Assembly (NCBI GenBank): GCA_017307355.1
Contig: JAFKFG010000027.1
Coordinates: 48,198 to 112,197, forward strand
Direction: 5' to 3'
Source: Alphaproteobacteria bacterium
Lineage (GTDB): Bacteria; Pseudomonadota; Alphaproteobacteria; Micropepsales; Micropepsaceae
DNA: 64,000 nucleotides
Shown here: positions 1 to 7,469 of the stretch, in pieces
How positions within the stretch are numbered: the first letter of the stretch is position 1
Layout: each line of letters starts with the position of its first letter
The notes under the pieces: generated by a model
What the model saw: the letters and a program-made list of their open reading frames with translations, nothing else
Database searches by the model: none
Told to the model about the DNA's origin: nothing
Program-made: the position numbers and the translations under genes

Positions 1-334
1 GCGAGGTGCCGTCGGCGTCGGTGATGAGCGTGCGATGGCGCACCCCCGCCGGTATCCAGGCGGCACGGCCCAGCGGCAGGAAATAGCGCGCCCGTTCGGT
101 TTCGATCTGGGTGGGGCCTTCCAGCGCGAAGATCAGCTGATGGTTGGGATGAACATGCCAGTCATAAAAAGTCTGGCGCGCGGAATCGTGAAAGGCGAAG
201 GCGGGCGCGCCCTTTGCCTCCAACCCATGACGGCGGAGCCTGGCTTTGGTCTCCTGGACGGTCAGCGAAGACCGCATCGGCGTCGAGGCCCGGCGCGACG
301 AAGACGGAATCATCTTCTGCTTCCCCATCAGCAT
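1..334 (-). CDS. AraC-type regulator, N-terminal cupin part (cut by window edge)
   Basis: Open reading frame on the minus strand from an ATG at 334 (a second ATG at 328) running off the left edge, so the C-terminal part is missing. The 111 visible residues include the run DWHVHPNHQLIFALEG followed by FLPLGRAAWIPAGVRHRT. This is the cupin-type ligand-binding N-terminus typical of AraC-family regulators, whose DNA-binding helix-turn-helix would lie beyond the edge. It lies 26 bp downstream of the cytochrome c gene on the same strand and may share its transcript. A simple cupin protein is the alternative. Confidence 0.7.
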   Translation of the reverse strand, partial: MLMGKQKMIPSSSRRASTPMRSSLTVQETKARLRRHGLEAKGAPAFAFHDSARQTFYDWHVHPNHQLIFALEGPTQIETERARYFLPLGRAAWIPAGVRHRTLITDADGTS

Positions 335-360
335 CCTGGCCTGGACCCGATAAAGGCCCA

Positions 361-840
361 TCAAGGCCCGACGACGGTCATGTAAAGCCCCGGCGCCTTG
401 TCTTTGGGTCCACTGATCGCCGGCACCTTGTTGGAGATCGGCTTCAGCGATTTGAGATACGTGGCCAGCGCGTCCGCGTCTTTGGGCGTAAGCTTGCCAT
501 AGGAATGCCAGGGCATGATTCCCACCAGGATACGCCCATCCGGGCGTTCGCCCTTGGTGACCGCCTTGATGATATCGGCTTTCGACCATTTGCCCAGGCC
601 GGTCTCGTTGTCGGGCGTGAGGTTGGGCGGATAGAAGATGCCGGCGCCCGGAATCTGGAATCCGACATTGCCGCCGCCCACATAACGGGACATGTCGGGC
701 TTGCCCAGAAGATAGCCCGGCGTGTGGCAACCGCCGCAATCCATGATCGTGGCCAGGTATTGACCCCGCGCCGCATCGGCATGAGCGGCGGCAGGCGGCA
801 GGGCGAAGGCAAGCGTCAGCGCGAATGCAAATTCTTTCAT
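361..840 (-). CDS. Exported c-type cytochrome
   Basis: A 159-residue protein with a Sec signal peptide (about residues 1-21, ending AAAHA) and one haem-binding CGGCH motif about 20 residues after it. A distal Met candidate lies in the segment RILVGIMPWHSYG. It is a small periplasmic mono-haem cytochrome related to the subunits that accept electrons from periplasmic dehydrogenases. The ATG at 840 is chosen because GGGAGGA lies just upstream and the signal peptide starts there; the frame could extend to 885 but without a ribosome site. It sits between a TetR gene and an AraC-type gene, all on the minus strand. Confidence 0.85.
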   Translation of the reverse strand: MKEFAFALTLAFALPPAAAHADAARGQYLATIMDCGGCHTPGYLLGKPDMSRYVGGGNVGFQIPGAGIFYPPNLTPDNETGLGKWSKADIIKAVTKGERPDGRILVGIMPWHSYGKLTPKDADALATYLKSLKPISNKVPAISGPKDKAPGLYMTVVGP

Positions 841-885
841 ATATAAATCCTCCCTTGAATATCGCTTTGAAGAATGGACCGGCAA

Positions 886-1500
886 TCAAGACGCCCGGAC
901 TTTGGACCGGGCCTCCAGCGCGGCACGCACCAGCGCCCGGATTGCCCAGGTTTTCGCCTCGCGCGCCGATTTTTCGTCCAGGCGCAAAACATCCTTGAAC
1001 ACGATCATCGCTTCGGGACCGAAGATCAGGCTGAGGGACCGGCACAGTTTTTCGTAAGTCCGGCGTTCCATCCTGCCCCGCGCCGGCGCCAATGCCGCCT
1101 CGATCAGCGGCAGGCGCCGGTTCTGCCGCACCGGCAATCCTTGGGTCTCCACCATGACCGCGGAAGCCAGCATCACACGCAACGCCGGTTCATTGTCGCG
1201 CACGGCGCGGGCAATCGCGGCTTCGGCCTTTTCCAGCCGGGCTTCCACATCACCCGAAGCATCATCGGCAAACAGGTCGGCGCCGTCCGGCGTGGCGATA
1301 TCGATGGATGCCTCGGCCAGAAGGATTTCCGGGTTGGGAAAATAACGATAGGCCGTCGCCCGCGACACCATCGCCGCTTCGGCGACCTCCTCCAACGAGG
1401 GCTTGCGGCCTTCACGGATCAATCCGGCCGCCGCCGCCAGAAGATCCTTGCGCGTCCTCAGCTGCTGGTTGCTCCGGCCGGAGGGCTTCCGCGCCACCAT
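886..1500 (-). CDS. TetR/AcrR-family transcriptional regulator
   Basis: A 204-residue protein with a TetR helix-turn-helix at about residues 35-56 (SLEEVAEAAMVSRATAYRYF). The C-terminal helical region, which would bind an inducer, has no recognisable specificity. It follows the SnoaL-like gene by 2 bp and is almost certainly co-transcribed with it. A perfect palindrome at 1956-1977 upstream of the pair is the likely operator, so the regulator probably represses its own operon. The inducer cannot be told from sequence. Confidence 0.9.
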   Translation of the reverse strand: MVARKPSGRSNQQLRTRKDLLAAAAGLIREGRKPSLEEVAEAAMVSRATAYRYFPNPEILLAEASIDIATPDGADLFADDASGDVEARLEKAEAAIARAVRDNEPALRVMLASAVMVETQGLPVRQNRRLPLIEAALAPARGRMERRTYEKLCRSLSLIFGPEAMIVFKDVLRLDEKSAREAKTWAIRALVRAALEARSKVRAS

Positions 1501-1502
1501 GC

Positions 1503-1925
1503 CTATTGCCCCGACAGCTGGCTGAGAATGGCGCCAAAATCCAGCCAGACCTGTTCTCGCTTGATCTCGCCCGCGCCGGTGAATTCCAGCACATGCAGCA
1601 TCCGGAAAGCGAGCGGGCGCCCTTTTCCTTCAAGACCGAAAGGCTTGCCCACGGCGCGCCCGCGCCAGAGCGTTTCGTCGATCAGGAAATTCTCGCCATA
1701 GAGGCGGCGGATGCATTCGGTCTTGCTGTCCGCCAGATCCGCGAACATGGCCTGGTAGAATTTGCGGGCCTGGTCGCGGCTCCTGGCGGGACCGCCCGGC
1801 CAACCAACCACGTCATGCTCGCAATCTTGCGTAAGCGTGGAAAGCACGCCGTCGATATCGTCGCGCGCCTCATAGTCGAAATGCTCCGCGATCTTGCGGT
1901 CCATCACCGCGGGGGACAGGGCCAT
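1503..1925 (-). CDS. SnoaL-like (NTF2-fold) protein
   Basis: A 140-residue cytoplasmic protein of the SnoaL/NTF2-like cone-shaped fold: an N-terminal helix with DRKIAEHFDYEARDDIDGVLSTL, then beta strands ending in KREQVWLDFGAIL. Members act as small-molecule isomerases, hydrolases or ligand binders, so substrate is not predictable. The start is supported by CTGGAGG about 8 bp upstream of the ATG at 1925. It is the first gene of a two-gene unit with the TetR regulator, which suggests a substrate sensed by that regulator. Confidence 0.8.
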   Translation of the reverse strand: MALSPAVMDRKIAEHFDYEARDDIDGVLSTLTQDCEHDVVGWPGGPARSRDQARKFYQAMFADLADSKTECIRRLYGENFLIDETLWRGRAVGKPFGLEGKGRPLAFRMLHVLEFTGAGEIKREQVWLDFGAILSQLSGQ

Positions 1926-1955
1926 GCGCGCCTCCAGAATAATACAATATACTCT

Positions 1956-1977
1956 TTATGAGACGTTTGTCTCATAA
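1956..1977. promoter_or_regulatory. Palindromic operator upstream of SnoaL/TetR operon
   Basis: A perfect inverted repeat with 9-bp arms TTATGAGAC and GTCTCATAA separated by GTTT. It lies 31 bp upstream of the SnoaL-like start, and an AT-rich stretch that could hold the -10 region (TATATT on the minus strand) lies between. Spacing and symmetry fit a TetR-type operator. Binding by the neighbouring regulator is inferred. Confidence 0.75.
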
Positions 1978-2031
1978 GAAGGAGCGCACGTCAAGACCGG
2001 ACCTAAAGAGGCCCAGGTCTGTCACAAAGCG

Positions 2032-2361
2032 TCAATCATCGCCTCGCGCTTTTGGCCGGAAATACTCTTCCGCTTCGGCGCGTTGGCTCCTGGCCTCGGC
2101 CTGAAGGTCGGCATCGGAACAGGCGACGCCGCGCGCTTGAAAATCGGCGCGAATTTTTTCCAGCACCGGATCGGGCCCCTTGCCCGACAGGCCCGTCTGC
2201 ACCAGGGCGGCGACGTACTCCTCGATCAACGAATCGTGAAGGTTCATCCGTGCCGCGGCCCATTCGCCCAGCCTGGTATCGCGCCGGGCCCGGATGCGGA
2301 ACAGCGTTTCCGCATCATGCGCCCATTTGGCTTCATAGCCGCGCTCGCGGTCCTCGAACAT
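2032..2361 (-). CDS. DUF1476 protein, ATPase inhibitor zeta subunit
   Basis: A 109-residue protein beginning MFEDRERGYEAKWAHDAE, the signature of the alphaproteobacterial DUF1476 family. The family includes the zeta subunit that inhibits the F1-ATPase by inserting into its catalytic interface. The rest is helical and charged, as expected. The ATG at 2361 has AAAGGA 8 bp upstream and matches the family's usual start. An upstream TTG at 2382 with TAGGAGA in front of it would add seven residues and cannot be excluded. The gene stands alone, far from any ATP synthase operon in this window. Confidence 0.85.
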   Translation of the reverse strand: MFEDRERGYEAKWAHDAETLFRIRARRDTRLGEWAAARMNLHDSLIEEYVAALVQTGLSGKGPDPVLEKIRADFQARGVACSDADLQAEARSQRAEAEEYFRPKARGDD

Positions 2362-2555
2362 CTCGCCGGTCCTTTCGATCAAGCCGTCTCCTAGGAGCTA
2401 TGCGCGGATCGCGCGATATCAAGACCCTGCCCAGCGCTTGCACTGCAGCATTGGCGCGATGTCACGGCGCCCCCTCGTCCCAAAAAGGGAACCCGCGCCA
2501 TCCCGCGCGCATTATCACCGCCGGAGCGTTTCTGTTGTCATCGCGAGGTCATGTC

Positions 2556-4292
2556 ATGCGCCATTTTCGTGGCAGCCTTCTCATTGCCTCTTTCCTGATC
2601 GGCGCGCCGCTTCTGGCGGTGAGCGCGCTGCCCGCCCAGGCGCAATTTTCCGCCGGCATCAGCTTCGACTCGTTTCACGGCACCTTGGCCGGCTATGGCG
2701 ACTGGCTCTATAGCGACCGTTGGGGCGAAGTGTGGCGTCCCATGTCCCAGGATCGCGACGATGATTGGCGTCCCTATTGGGCGGGCCATTGGGTTTCCAC
2801 CCGCGAATATGGCTGGACCTGGATTTCCGACGAAGGCGATTGGGGCGACATCACCTATCATTACGGCCGCTGGGTCTATGATCCCGATGACGGTTGGCTG
2901 TGGCTGCCCGGCTATGTCTGGTCGCCCGCCTGGGTGGTGTGGCGCAGCTCCGGCCCCGATGTGGGCTGGATGCCGATGCCGCCGGATGACGCGTTCCTGG
3001 GACCCAGCTTTTCCATCAGCATCGGCTTCGGCGATTGGAACGATATCGGCGGCTATTACGGCTATTCGCGCTGGTACGGCCCCAGCTTCGACCGGGCCCG
3101 CTTCGGCCGGCTTTGGACATTCGTGCCGGGCGACCGCCTGGCCGATCCGGGCTATCGCCGCTATGCGCTGGCCCGCCCCCAGACCGTCAACATCATCCAG
3201 AATTCGCGCAACATCACCAACTACACCGTGGTCAACAACATCATCATCAATCGCAGCGTGAACGACACGGCGATGCGGGGCGGGCGGGCGCCGCAACCCG
3301 TCGCCGCCAACACGGTGTTGCGCAACACGCGCCTGGTGACGCGGGTGGATCAGGGCGAACAGATCCAGGCCCGCGCCCGCCAGGAACGGCCGCGCGGCAA
3401 TGGCCAGATCAACAGCGCCCCGCCGCCCACCCAGGCGCAGATCCGCACCTTGTCCACGCGGCCCGTGCCCGTGTCGGTCAATCGCGGCAACAACGCGGCA
3501 CCGGGCGGCGGCCCGAGCAACAACAATAACGGCAACCCGCAAAATCGCGGCGGGCCGCGCCATCTCTTCAGCCAGGCCAATGCGCAAGAGCTTGCCGCCC
3601 GCGGCGGCCAGCAGGCGCCCAATGCCGCGCCAACCCCCGCGACACCTGCCGCTCGGGCACCCAATGCGCCGCAGCCGGGCGCGGGACCGCAGAACGGTCC
3701 CGGCAATGCGGGGCCGGAGCGCAATCGCGACAATAACGGGCCGGGCAACGGCCTGCGCAACGACAACCGGCGCGGTCCCGAGCGGCAGCTTCCCGGCACG
3801 CTTGCGCCCACGCCCGCCAACCCGCCGCAAGCCGAACGTCCGCAGCCGCCCGCGATGGGCCGCCCCGCGCCCGGCGATAATCCGTCCACGGAAGATCGCG
3901 GCCGCCAGGCCGACCGCCCGCCCCGTGCCTTGCCCGGCCAGCAGCCCCCGCCGCCCGCGATGAACGAGCGGCCGCAGCCCGAACGGGCCGCGCCACCTCG
4001 CGAAATGCCGCCGCCGCCCGCGCCGGTACAAAGAGAGCAGCCGCAGCGCGAGCAGCCGCAGCGATCGATGGAACAGCGCATGCCGGATCGCGGCCCGCCG
4101 CCCGAACGCGCCGCGCCGCCCCGCGAAATGCCGCCCCAGCGTGAGGTGCCCCAGACGCGGCCGCGCGAACAAGCCCAGCCGCGAGAACAAGCCCAACCTC
4201 GCGAGCAGGCTCGCCCCAACAATCCGCCGCCCGACCGGGGACGCGGTCAGGATCGTGGGCGCGGCAATGATCGCAACGACGACAATCGTTGA
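2556..4292 (+). CDS. Exported DUF6600 protein with proline-rich tail
   Basis: A 578-residue protein with a signal peptide (about 1-31, ending PAQAQ). Residues about 40-200 hold repeated Trp/Tyr/Gly motifs (GYGDWLY, HYGRWVYDPDDGWLWLPGYVW) typical of DUF6600. From about residue 230 to the end it is low-complexity, rich in Pro, Gln, Arg and Asn, with repeats such as EREMPP-like and REQAQP blocks. The tail is probably disordered and very basic, ending RGQDRGRGNDRNDDNR. GAGG 7 bp upstream supports the ATG at 2556. Function is unknown; related proteins are predicted to be periplasmic or surface proteins. The reverse strand is open only because of composition. Confidence 0.85.
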   Translation: MRHFRGSLLIASFLIGAPLLAVSALPAQAQFSAGISFDSFHGTLAGYGDWLYSDRWGEVWRPMSQDRDDDWRPYWAGHWVSTREYGWTWISDEGDWGDITYHYGRWVYDPDDGWLWLPGYVWSPAWVVWRSSGPDVGWMPMPPDDAFLGPSFSISIGFGDWNDIGGYYGYSRWYGPSFDRARFGRLWTFVPGDRLADPGYRRYALARPQTVNIIQNSRNITNYTVVNNIIINRSVNDTAMRGGRAPQPVAANTVLRNTRLVTRVDQGEQIQARARQERPRGNGQINSAPPPTQAQIRTLSTRPVPVSVNRGNNAAPGGGPSNNNNGNPQNRGGPRHLFSQANAQELAARGGQQAPNAAPTPATPAARAPNAPQPGAGPQNGPGNAGPERNRDNNGPGNGLRNDNRRGPERQLPGTLAPTPANPPQAERPQPPAMGRPAPGDNPSTEDRGRQADRPPRALPGQQPPPPAMNERPQPERAAPPREMPPPPAPVQREQPQREQPQRSMEQRMPDRGPPPERAAPPREMPPQREVPQTRPREQAQPREQAQPREQARPNNPPPDRGRGQDRGRGNDRNDDNR

Positions 4293-4312
4293 CGCCACGA
4301 CAGCCGCCCCCG

Positions 4313-4417
4313 TTGAAGCTTTACCAGGGTGCCTATCACGACATGTTGAACGACATCGTGAAGGACCAGGTGATGGCCGACATCAAAGCCTGGATCGCGG
4401 CACGCCTGCCCGCGTGA
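4313..4417 (+). pseudogene. C-terminal remnant of an alpha/beta-hydrolase (lysophospholipase type)
   Basis: Thirty-four codons and a stop read LKLYQGAYHDMLNDIVKDQ then VMADIKAWIAARLPA. This matches the C-terminal end of serine hydrolases of the monoglyceride lipase/lysophospholipase group, where GxYHEILN carries the catalytic His and the final helix is xxVxxDIxAWLxAR. There is no start codon or N-terminal domain; upstream the frame runs into the DUF6600 gene in another phase. I read it as the leftover of a gene whose 5' part was lost. Confidence 0.6.
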
Positions 4418-4448
4418 TCACGGGCAGGCGCTTCTTGCGCCGCGTCGG

Positions 4449-5189
4449 TCAGAGCCAGGCCCTGAGGCCGATCGCCACCCGCAAGGCAGAGCTTGTTTCG
4501 CCCGCCCCGCGCCGGAGCGCCGCCGTTCCGCCGAACCTGTTCTCATAAGTGAGGGCCAGATAGGGCGCGAATTTGCGGTCGATTTCGTAGCGCAGGCGCA
4601 AGCCCGCATCGACATCGCTCAGCCCCGCGCCCGTCAGCCGCGCCGCATCGGGACGGGAATAGAAATTGGCTTCCCATTGCGGCTGCAGGATCAGCCGCTG
4701 CGTGAGCAGAAGATCGTAACTGCCTTCCAGCCGCGCGGCATAGCGGCCCCGGTCGCCGATATAAGCGGTGGCCGAGACATGGAAGAACAGCGGCGCCAGC
4801 CCTTCCACGCCGAACGCGAACCAGCCCCGCCCCGGGCCGGAATCCGCATCCAGCCGGACACCGCCTTGCAGGTCGAAATAGCGCGAGATGGGCCGGGAAT
4901 AGAGAAGTTCATGCCGGCCCTCCTCGATGCGTCCGTCCGACGCCGCCTCTCCTTCGCTTTTGAGCCGAAGCCGGTTCATGTCGGTCCCCGCCCAGGCTTC
5001 GCCCGACCAGCGGAAGCTGTTTTCGGCGCCGAAGCGCCCTTCGAACTGGTCCAGCAGCAGATGATAGTAAATGTGATCGTCATGCACCGGCGCGCCATAG
5101 GGCGCGGCGATGGATTCGGTTTGCGCTCCGGCGGCAACGGGAAACAGCATCGCCGCGGCGAACGGCAGCACGCGCATCCAGCTTCTCAT
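4449..5189 (-). CDS. copB: Copper resistance protein B (outer-membrane barrel)
   Basis: A 246-residue protein with a signal peptide (about 1-22, ending AAGAQ) followed by the CopB/PcoB outer-membrane domain: HDDHIYYHLLLDQFEGR, NRLRLKSEGE, EANFYSRPDAARLTGAGLSDVDAGLRLRYEI cut into alternating strands, and the C-terminal ALRVAIGLRAWL. CopB is thought to help sequester or export copper at the outer membrane. Its ATG overlaps the copA stop (ATGA), so the two are translationally coupled. It is shorter at the N-terminus than plasmid-borne CopB, lacking the Met/His-rich extension. Confidence 0.9.
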   Translation of the reverse strand: MRSWMRVLPFAAAMLFPVAAGAQTESIAAPYGAPVHDDHIYYHLLLDQFEGRFGAENSFRWSGEAWAGTDMNRLRLKSEGEAASDGRIEEGRHELLYSRPISRYFDLQGGVRLDADSGPGRGWFAFGVEGLAPLFFHVSATAYIGDRGRYAARLEGSYDLLLTQRLILQPQWEANFYSRPDAARLTGAGLSDVDAGLRLRYEIDRKFAPYLALTYENRFGGTAALRRGAGETSSALRVAIGLRAWL

Positions 5190-6949
5190 GACACCACCAC
5201 GGTGCGGAACATGCCGCTTTCCATGTGGAACATCAGGTGACAGTGAAAGGCCCAATGCCCCGGCACATCGGCGGTATAGACGAAGCTCACCCGCTCGTTC
5301 GGCTTGACATTGACGGTGTGCTTGAGCGGCGACCGTTCGCCCTGGCCGTTTTCCAGCGCGAACAGAAAGCCGTGCAGATGGATCGGGTGTTCCATCATCG
5401 TGTCGTTGATCAGCACGAAGCGCACCGTTTCGCCCAGCTTCACCGGCACCGGCGGCGCCTCCGAGAATTTCTTTCCGTCGAAGCCCCAGATCCACCGCTC
5501 CATATTGCCCGTGAGATGAAACGCGATCTCGCGGATGTTTCCGCTGGGCAAAGGCGCTGCGGTTCGCGCTTTCAATTGCGCATAGCGCAAAGTGCCGCGG
5601 CCATTGCCGTCGAGCCCGGTACCCGCCTCGTCCTGACGGCCGGCCGGACTTGGCATCACATTGTCCACTTGCGGCCCGGTCCGTAGCGCCGCCGCTTGCG
5701 GCATCGCTGCGGCGGCATGCGCGGAATGATCCATGCCCGGCATGTCAGCCATGTCGCCGCCGCCGCCGGAGGATGGAGACGCGGGCTTCTGGTGCGCGCT
5801 GTGATCCATCCCCGCCATGTCGTGACCGCCCATCGCCATGCCGCCCATGCCCATATCGGCCATGGAGCGCAGCGGCGCGGGATCCAGAGGCGGCGCGGCG
5901 GCGGCCATTCCCAATCGCGGCGCCAGGCTGGCCAGCGCGAAGCCGCTGCGGTCCTGCGCCTGGGCGAAGATCGCATGGGCCATGTCCTGGGATGGCGTCA
6001 CGATCACGTCATAGGTTTCGGCGACGCCGATGCGGAATTCCTCCACCGTCACCGGTTCGACATCGCTGCCGTCCGCCTGAACGATGGTGAGATCCAGGCC
6101 CGGAATGCGCACATCGAACGTCGTCATCGCCGCGCCATTGATGAAGCGCAGGCGCACCCGCTCGCCGGGCTTGAAAAGCCCCGTCCAGTTGGCGGCGGGC
6201 GGCAAGCCGTTGACCAGGAAGGTATAGGTCGCGCCCGTCACATCCATGATGTCCGACGGGCTCATCCGCATATTACCCCACATCAGCCGGTCGTCCAGCG
6301 TCCGGCCAAGCCCGTCGCGGCGCACATCGCGGATGAAGGTCCCCAAAGTGCGCTGGTGGTAGTTGTAGTAATCGCTTTGCTGCTTGAGGTTGGACATGAC
6401 GGTCATGGGATCTTCGTCCGTCCAGTCCGACAGCATCACCACATAATCGCGGTCATAGGCATAGGGTTCGGGATGCCTGGGCTCCAGGATCATCGGCCCG
6501 ATCAGGCCGGTCTGTTCCTGCATGCCGCTATGGCTGTGGTACCAATAGGTGCCGCTTTGAACGATGGGAAAGCGATAGGTGAAGGTCTCGCCCGGCGGAA
6601 TGCCCGCGAAGGTGAGGCCGGGCACGCCGTCCATGGCGTTGGGCAGCTTCAGCCCGTGCCAATGGATCGACGAAGTTTCCGAAAGCCCGTTGCTCACCCG
6701 GATGGTGGCGATGTCGCCTTCGCGCAGGCGCAGCAGCGGTCCCGGCATGGAGCCGTTCGCCACCGTCGCCATGCGGCGGCGGCCGGTGATGTTGACCGGC
6801 AATGTGCCCAGCGAAAGATCGATATCGGGGCCTGTGAGGGAAGCGGGCGCGGCCTTGCCAGCGCTGGATGTGAGTGCAGTGAGCCCGCCACTCGCGGCCA
6901 GGCCCAGAACGAATTGACGCCGTGTGGGAACACGGAAGGCATGCGGCAT
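5186..6949 (-). CDS. copA: Copper resistance multicopper oxidase
   Basis: A 587-residue periplasmic multicopper oxidase. The Tat signal has TRRQFVLGLAASGG at residues 9-22. Cupredoxin copper ligands are visible: HWH at 96-98, YHSH at 137-140, the C-terminal HPIHLHGF, and HCHLMFHMESGM with the type-1 Cys. A Met/His-rich insert in the middle (MGMGGMAMGGHDMAGMDHSAH) is typical of CopA and binds Cu(I). GAGGAAA upstream supports the start at 6949. It lies between a small Met-rich exported protein and CopB, forming a copper-tolerance unit. Confidence 0.93.
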   Translation of the reverse strand: MPHAFRVPTRRQFVLGLAASGGLTALTSSAGKAAPASLTGPDIDLSLGTLPVNITGRRRMATVANGSMPGPLLRLREGDIATIRVSNGLSETSSIHWHGLKLPNAMDGVPGLTFAGIPPGETFTYRFPIVQSGTYWYHSHSGMQEQTGLIGPMILEPRHPEPYAYDRDYVVMLSDWTDEDPMTVMSNLKQQSDYYNYHQRTLGTFIRDVRRDGLGRTLDDRLMWGNMRMSPSDIMDVTGATYTFLVNGLPPAANWTGLFKPGERVRLRFINGAAMTTFDVRIPGLDLTIVQADGSDVEPVTVEEFRIGVAETYDVIVTPSQDMAHAIFAQAQDRSGFALASLAPRLGMAAAAPPLDPAPLRSMADMGMGGMAMGGHDMAGMDHSAHQKPASPSSGGGGDMADMPGMDHSAHAAAAMPQAAALRTGPQVDNVMPSPAGRQDEAGTGLDGNGRGTLRYAQLKARTAAPLPSGNIREIAFHLTGNMERWIWGFDGKKFSEAPPVPVKLGETVRFVLINDTMMEHPIHLHGFLFALENGQGERSPLKHTVNVKPNERVSFVYTADVPGHWAFHCHLMFHMESGMFRTVVVS

Positions 6950-7082
6950 GATTTCCTCGCGCCATTTTTGGGACCCCGATGGGCCCGCGCTGCGAATGAG
7001 ATCGCGCAGACGCCCCATGCCGGTGGCATGGCGCGCACGCGATGAAAGGCCCACGCGCAAAGGCACGCGGGCATTCACACCG

Positions 7083-7424
7083 TCAGGCGATGGGAGGAGG
7101 AAGCGCGGGTTTTTCGGTCAGGTTTTCCGGGCGCGATTGCGACGGCCATGCGGGCCGCAGCGAAATCATGGCGGCGGACGCCACCGCCAGGGGATTGTTC
7201 AACAACGCCGTGCCGCCCAGCACGCAGGAACAACATTGCCGGTCGCAAGGCGCATGGTGCGCAGGCATGTGCCGGTCGCACGGCATCTGCATCGCCTTAC
7301 CCGGCATAGCCGTCATCGCATGTGCGGACATGGCGGGCATCGGCATGGCGGATGCGGGCATCGCGCCGCCGATCACGGCCAATGCCAGGAGCAGAATGAC
7401 TAGATTTTTCAAGGCGTGTCGCAT
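7083..7424 (-). CDS. Small exported Met/Cys/His-rich protein
   Basis: A 113-residue protein with an N-terminal hydrophobic signal (residues about 4-27) followed by a stretch rich in Met, His and Cys: MPMPAMSAHAMTAMPG, MQMPCDRHMPAHH and CDRQCCSC. The composition suggests a copper-binding periplasmic protein. It lies 133 bp upstream of copA on the same strand, which supports that role. No family is recognised. The start at 7424 is taken because the signal peptide begins there; the frame opens further upstream to 7463. Confidence 0.6.
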   Translation of the reverse strand: MRHALKNLVILLLALAVIGGAMPASAMPMPAMSAHAMTAMPGKAMQMPCDRHMPAHHAPCDRQCCSCVLGGTALLNNPLAVASAAMISLRPAWPSQSRPENLTEKPALPPPIA

Positions 7425-7469
7425 GCGCCCATTCAATTTAGTCGCGGGACGGCCCCGGCGCAACTCGCG

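Noticed and set aside
2538..4298. A 586-codon open frame on the minus strand across the DUF6600 gene
   Set aside because: It has no domain, no signal, and is rich in Arg, Gly and His as expected from the shadow of a GC-rich Pro/Arg-coding gene.
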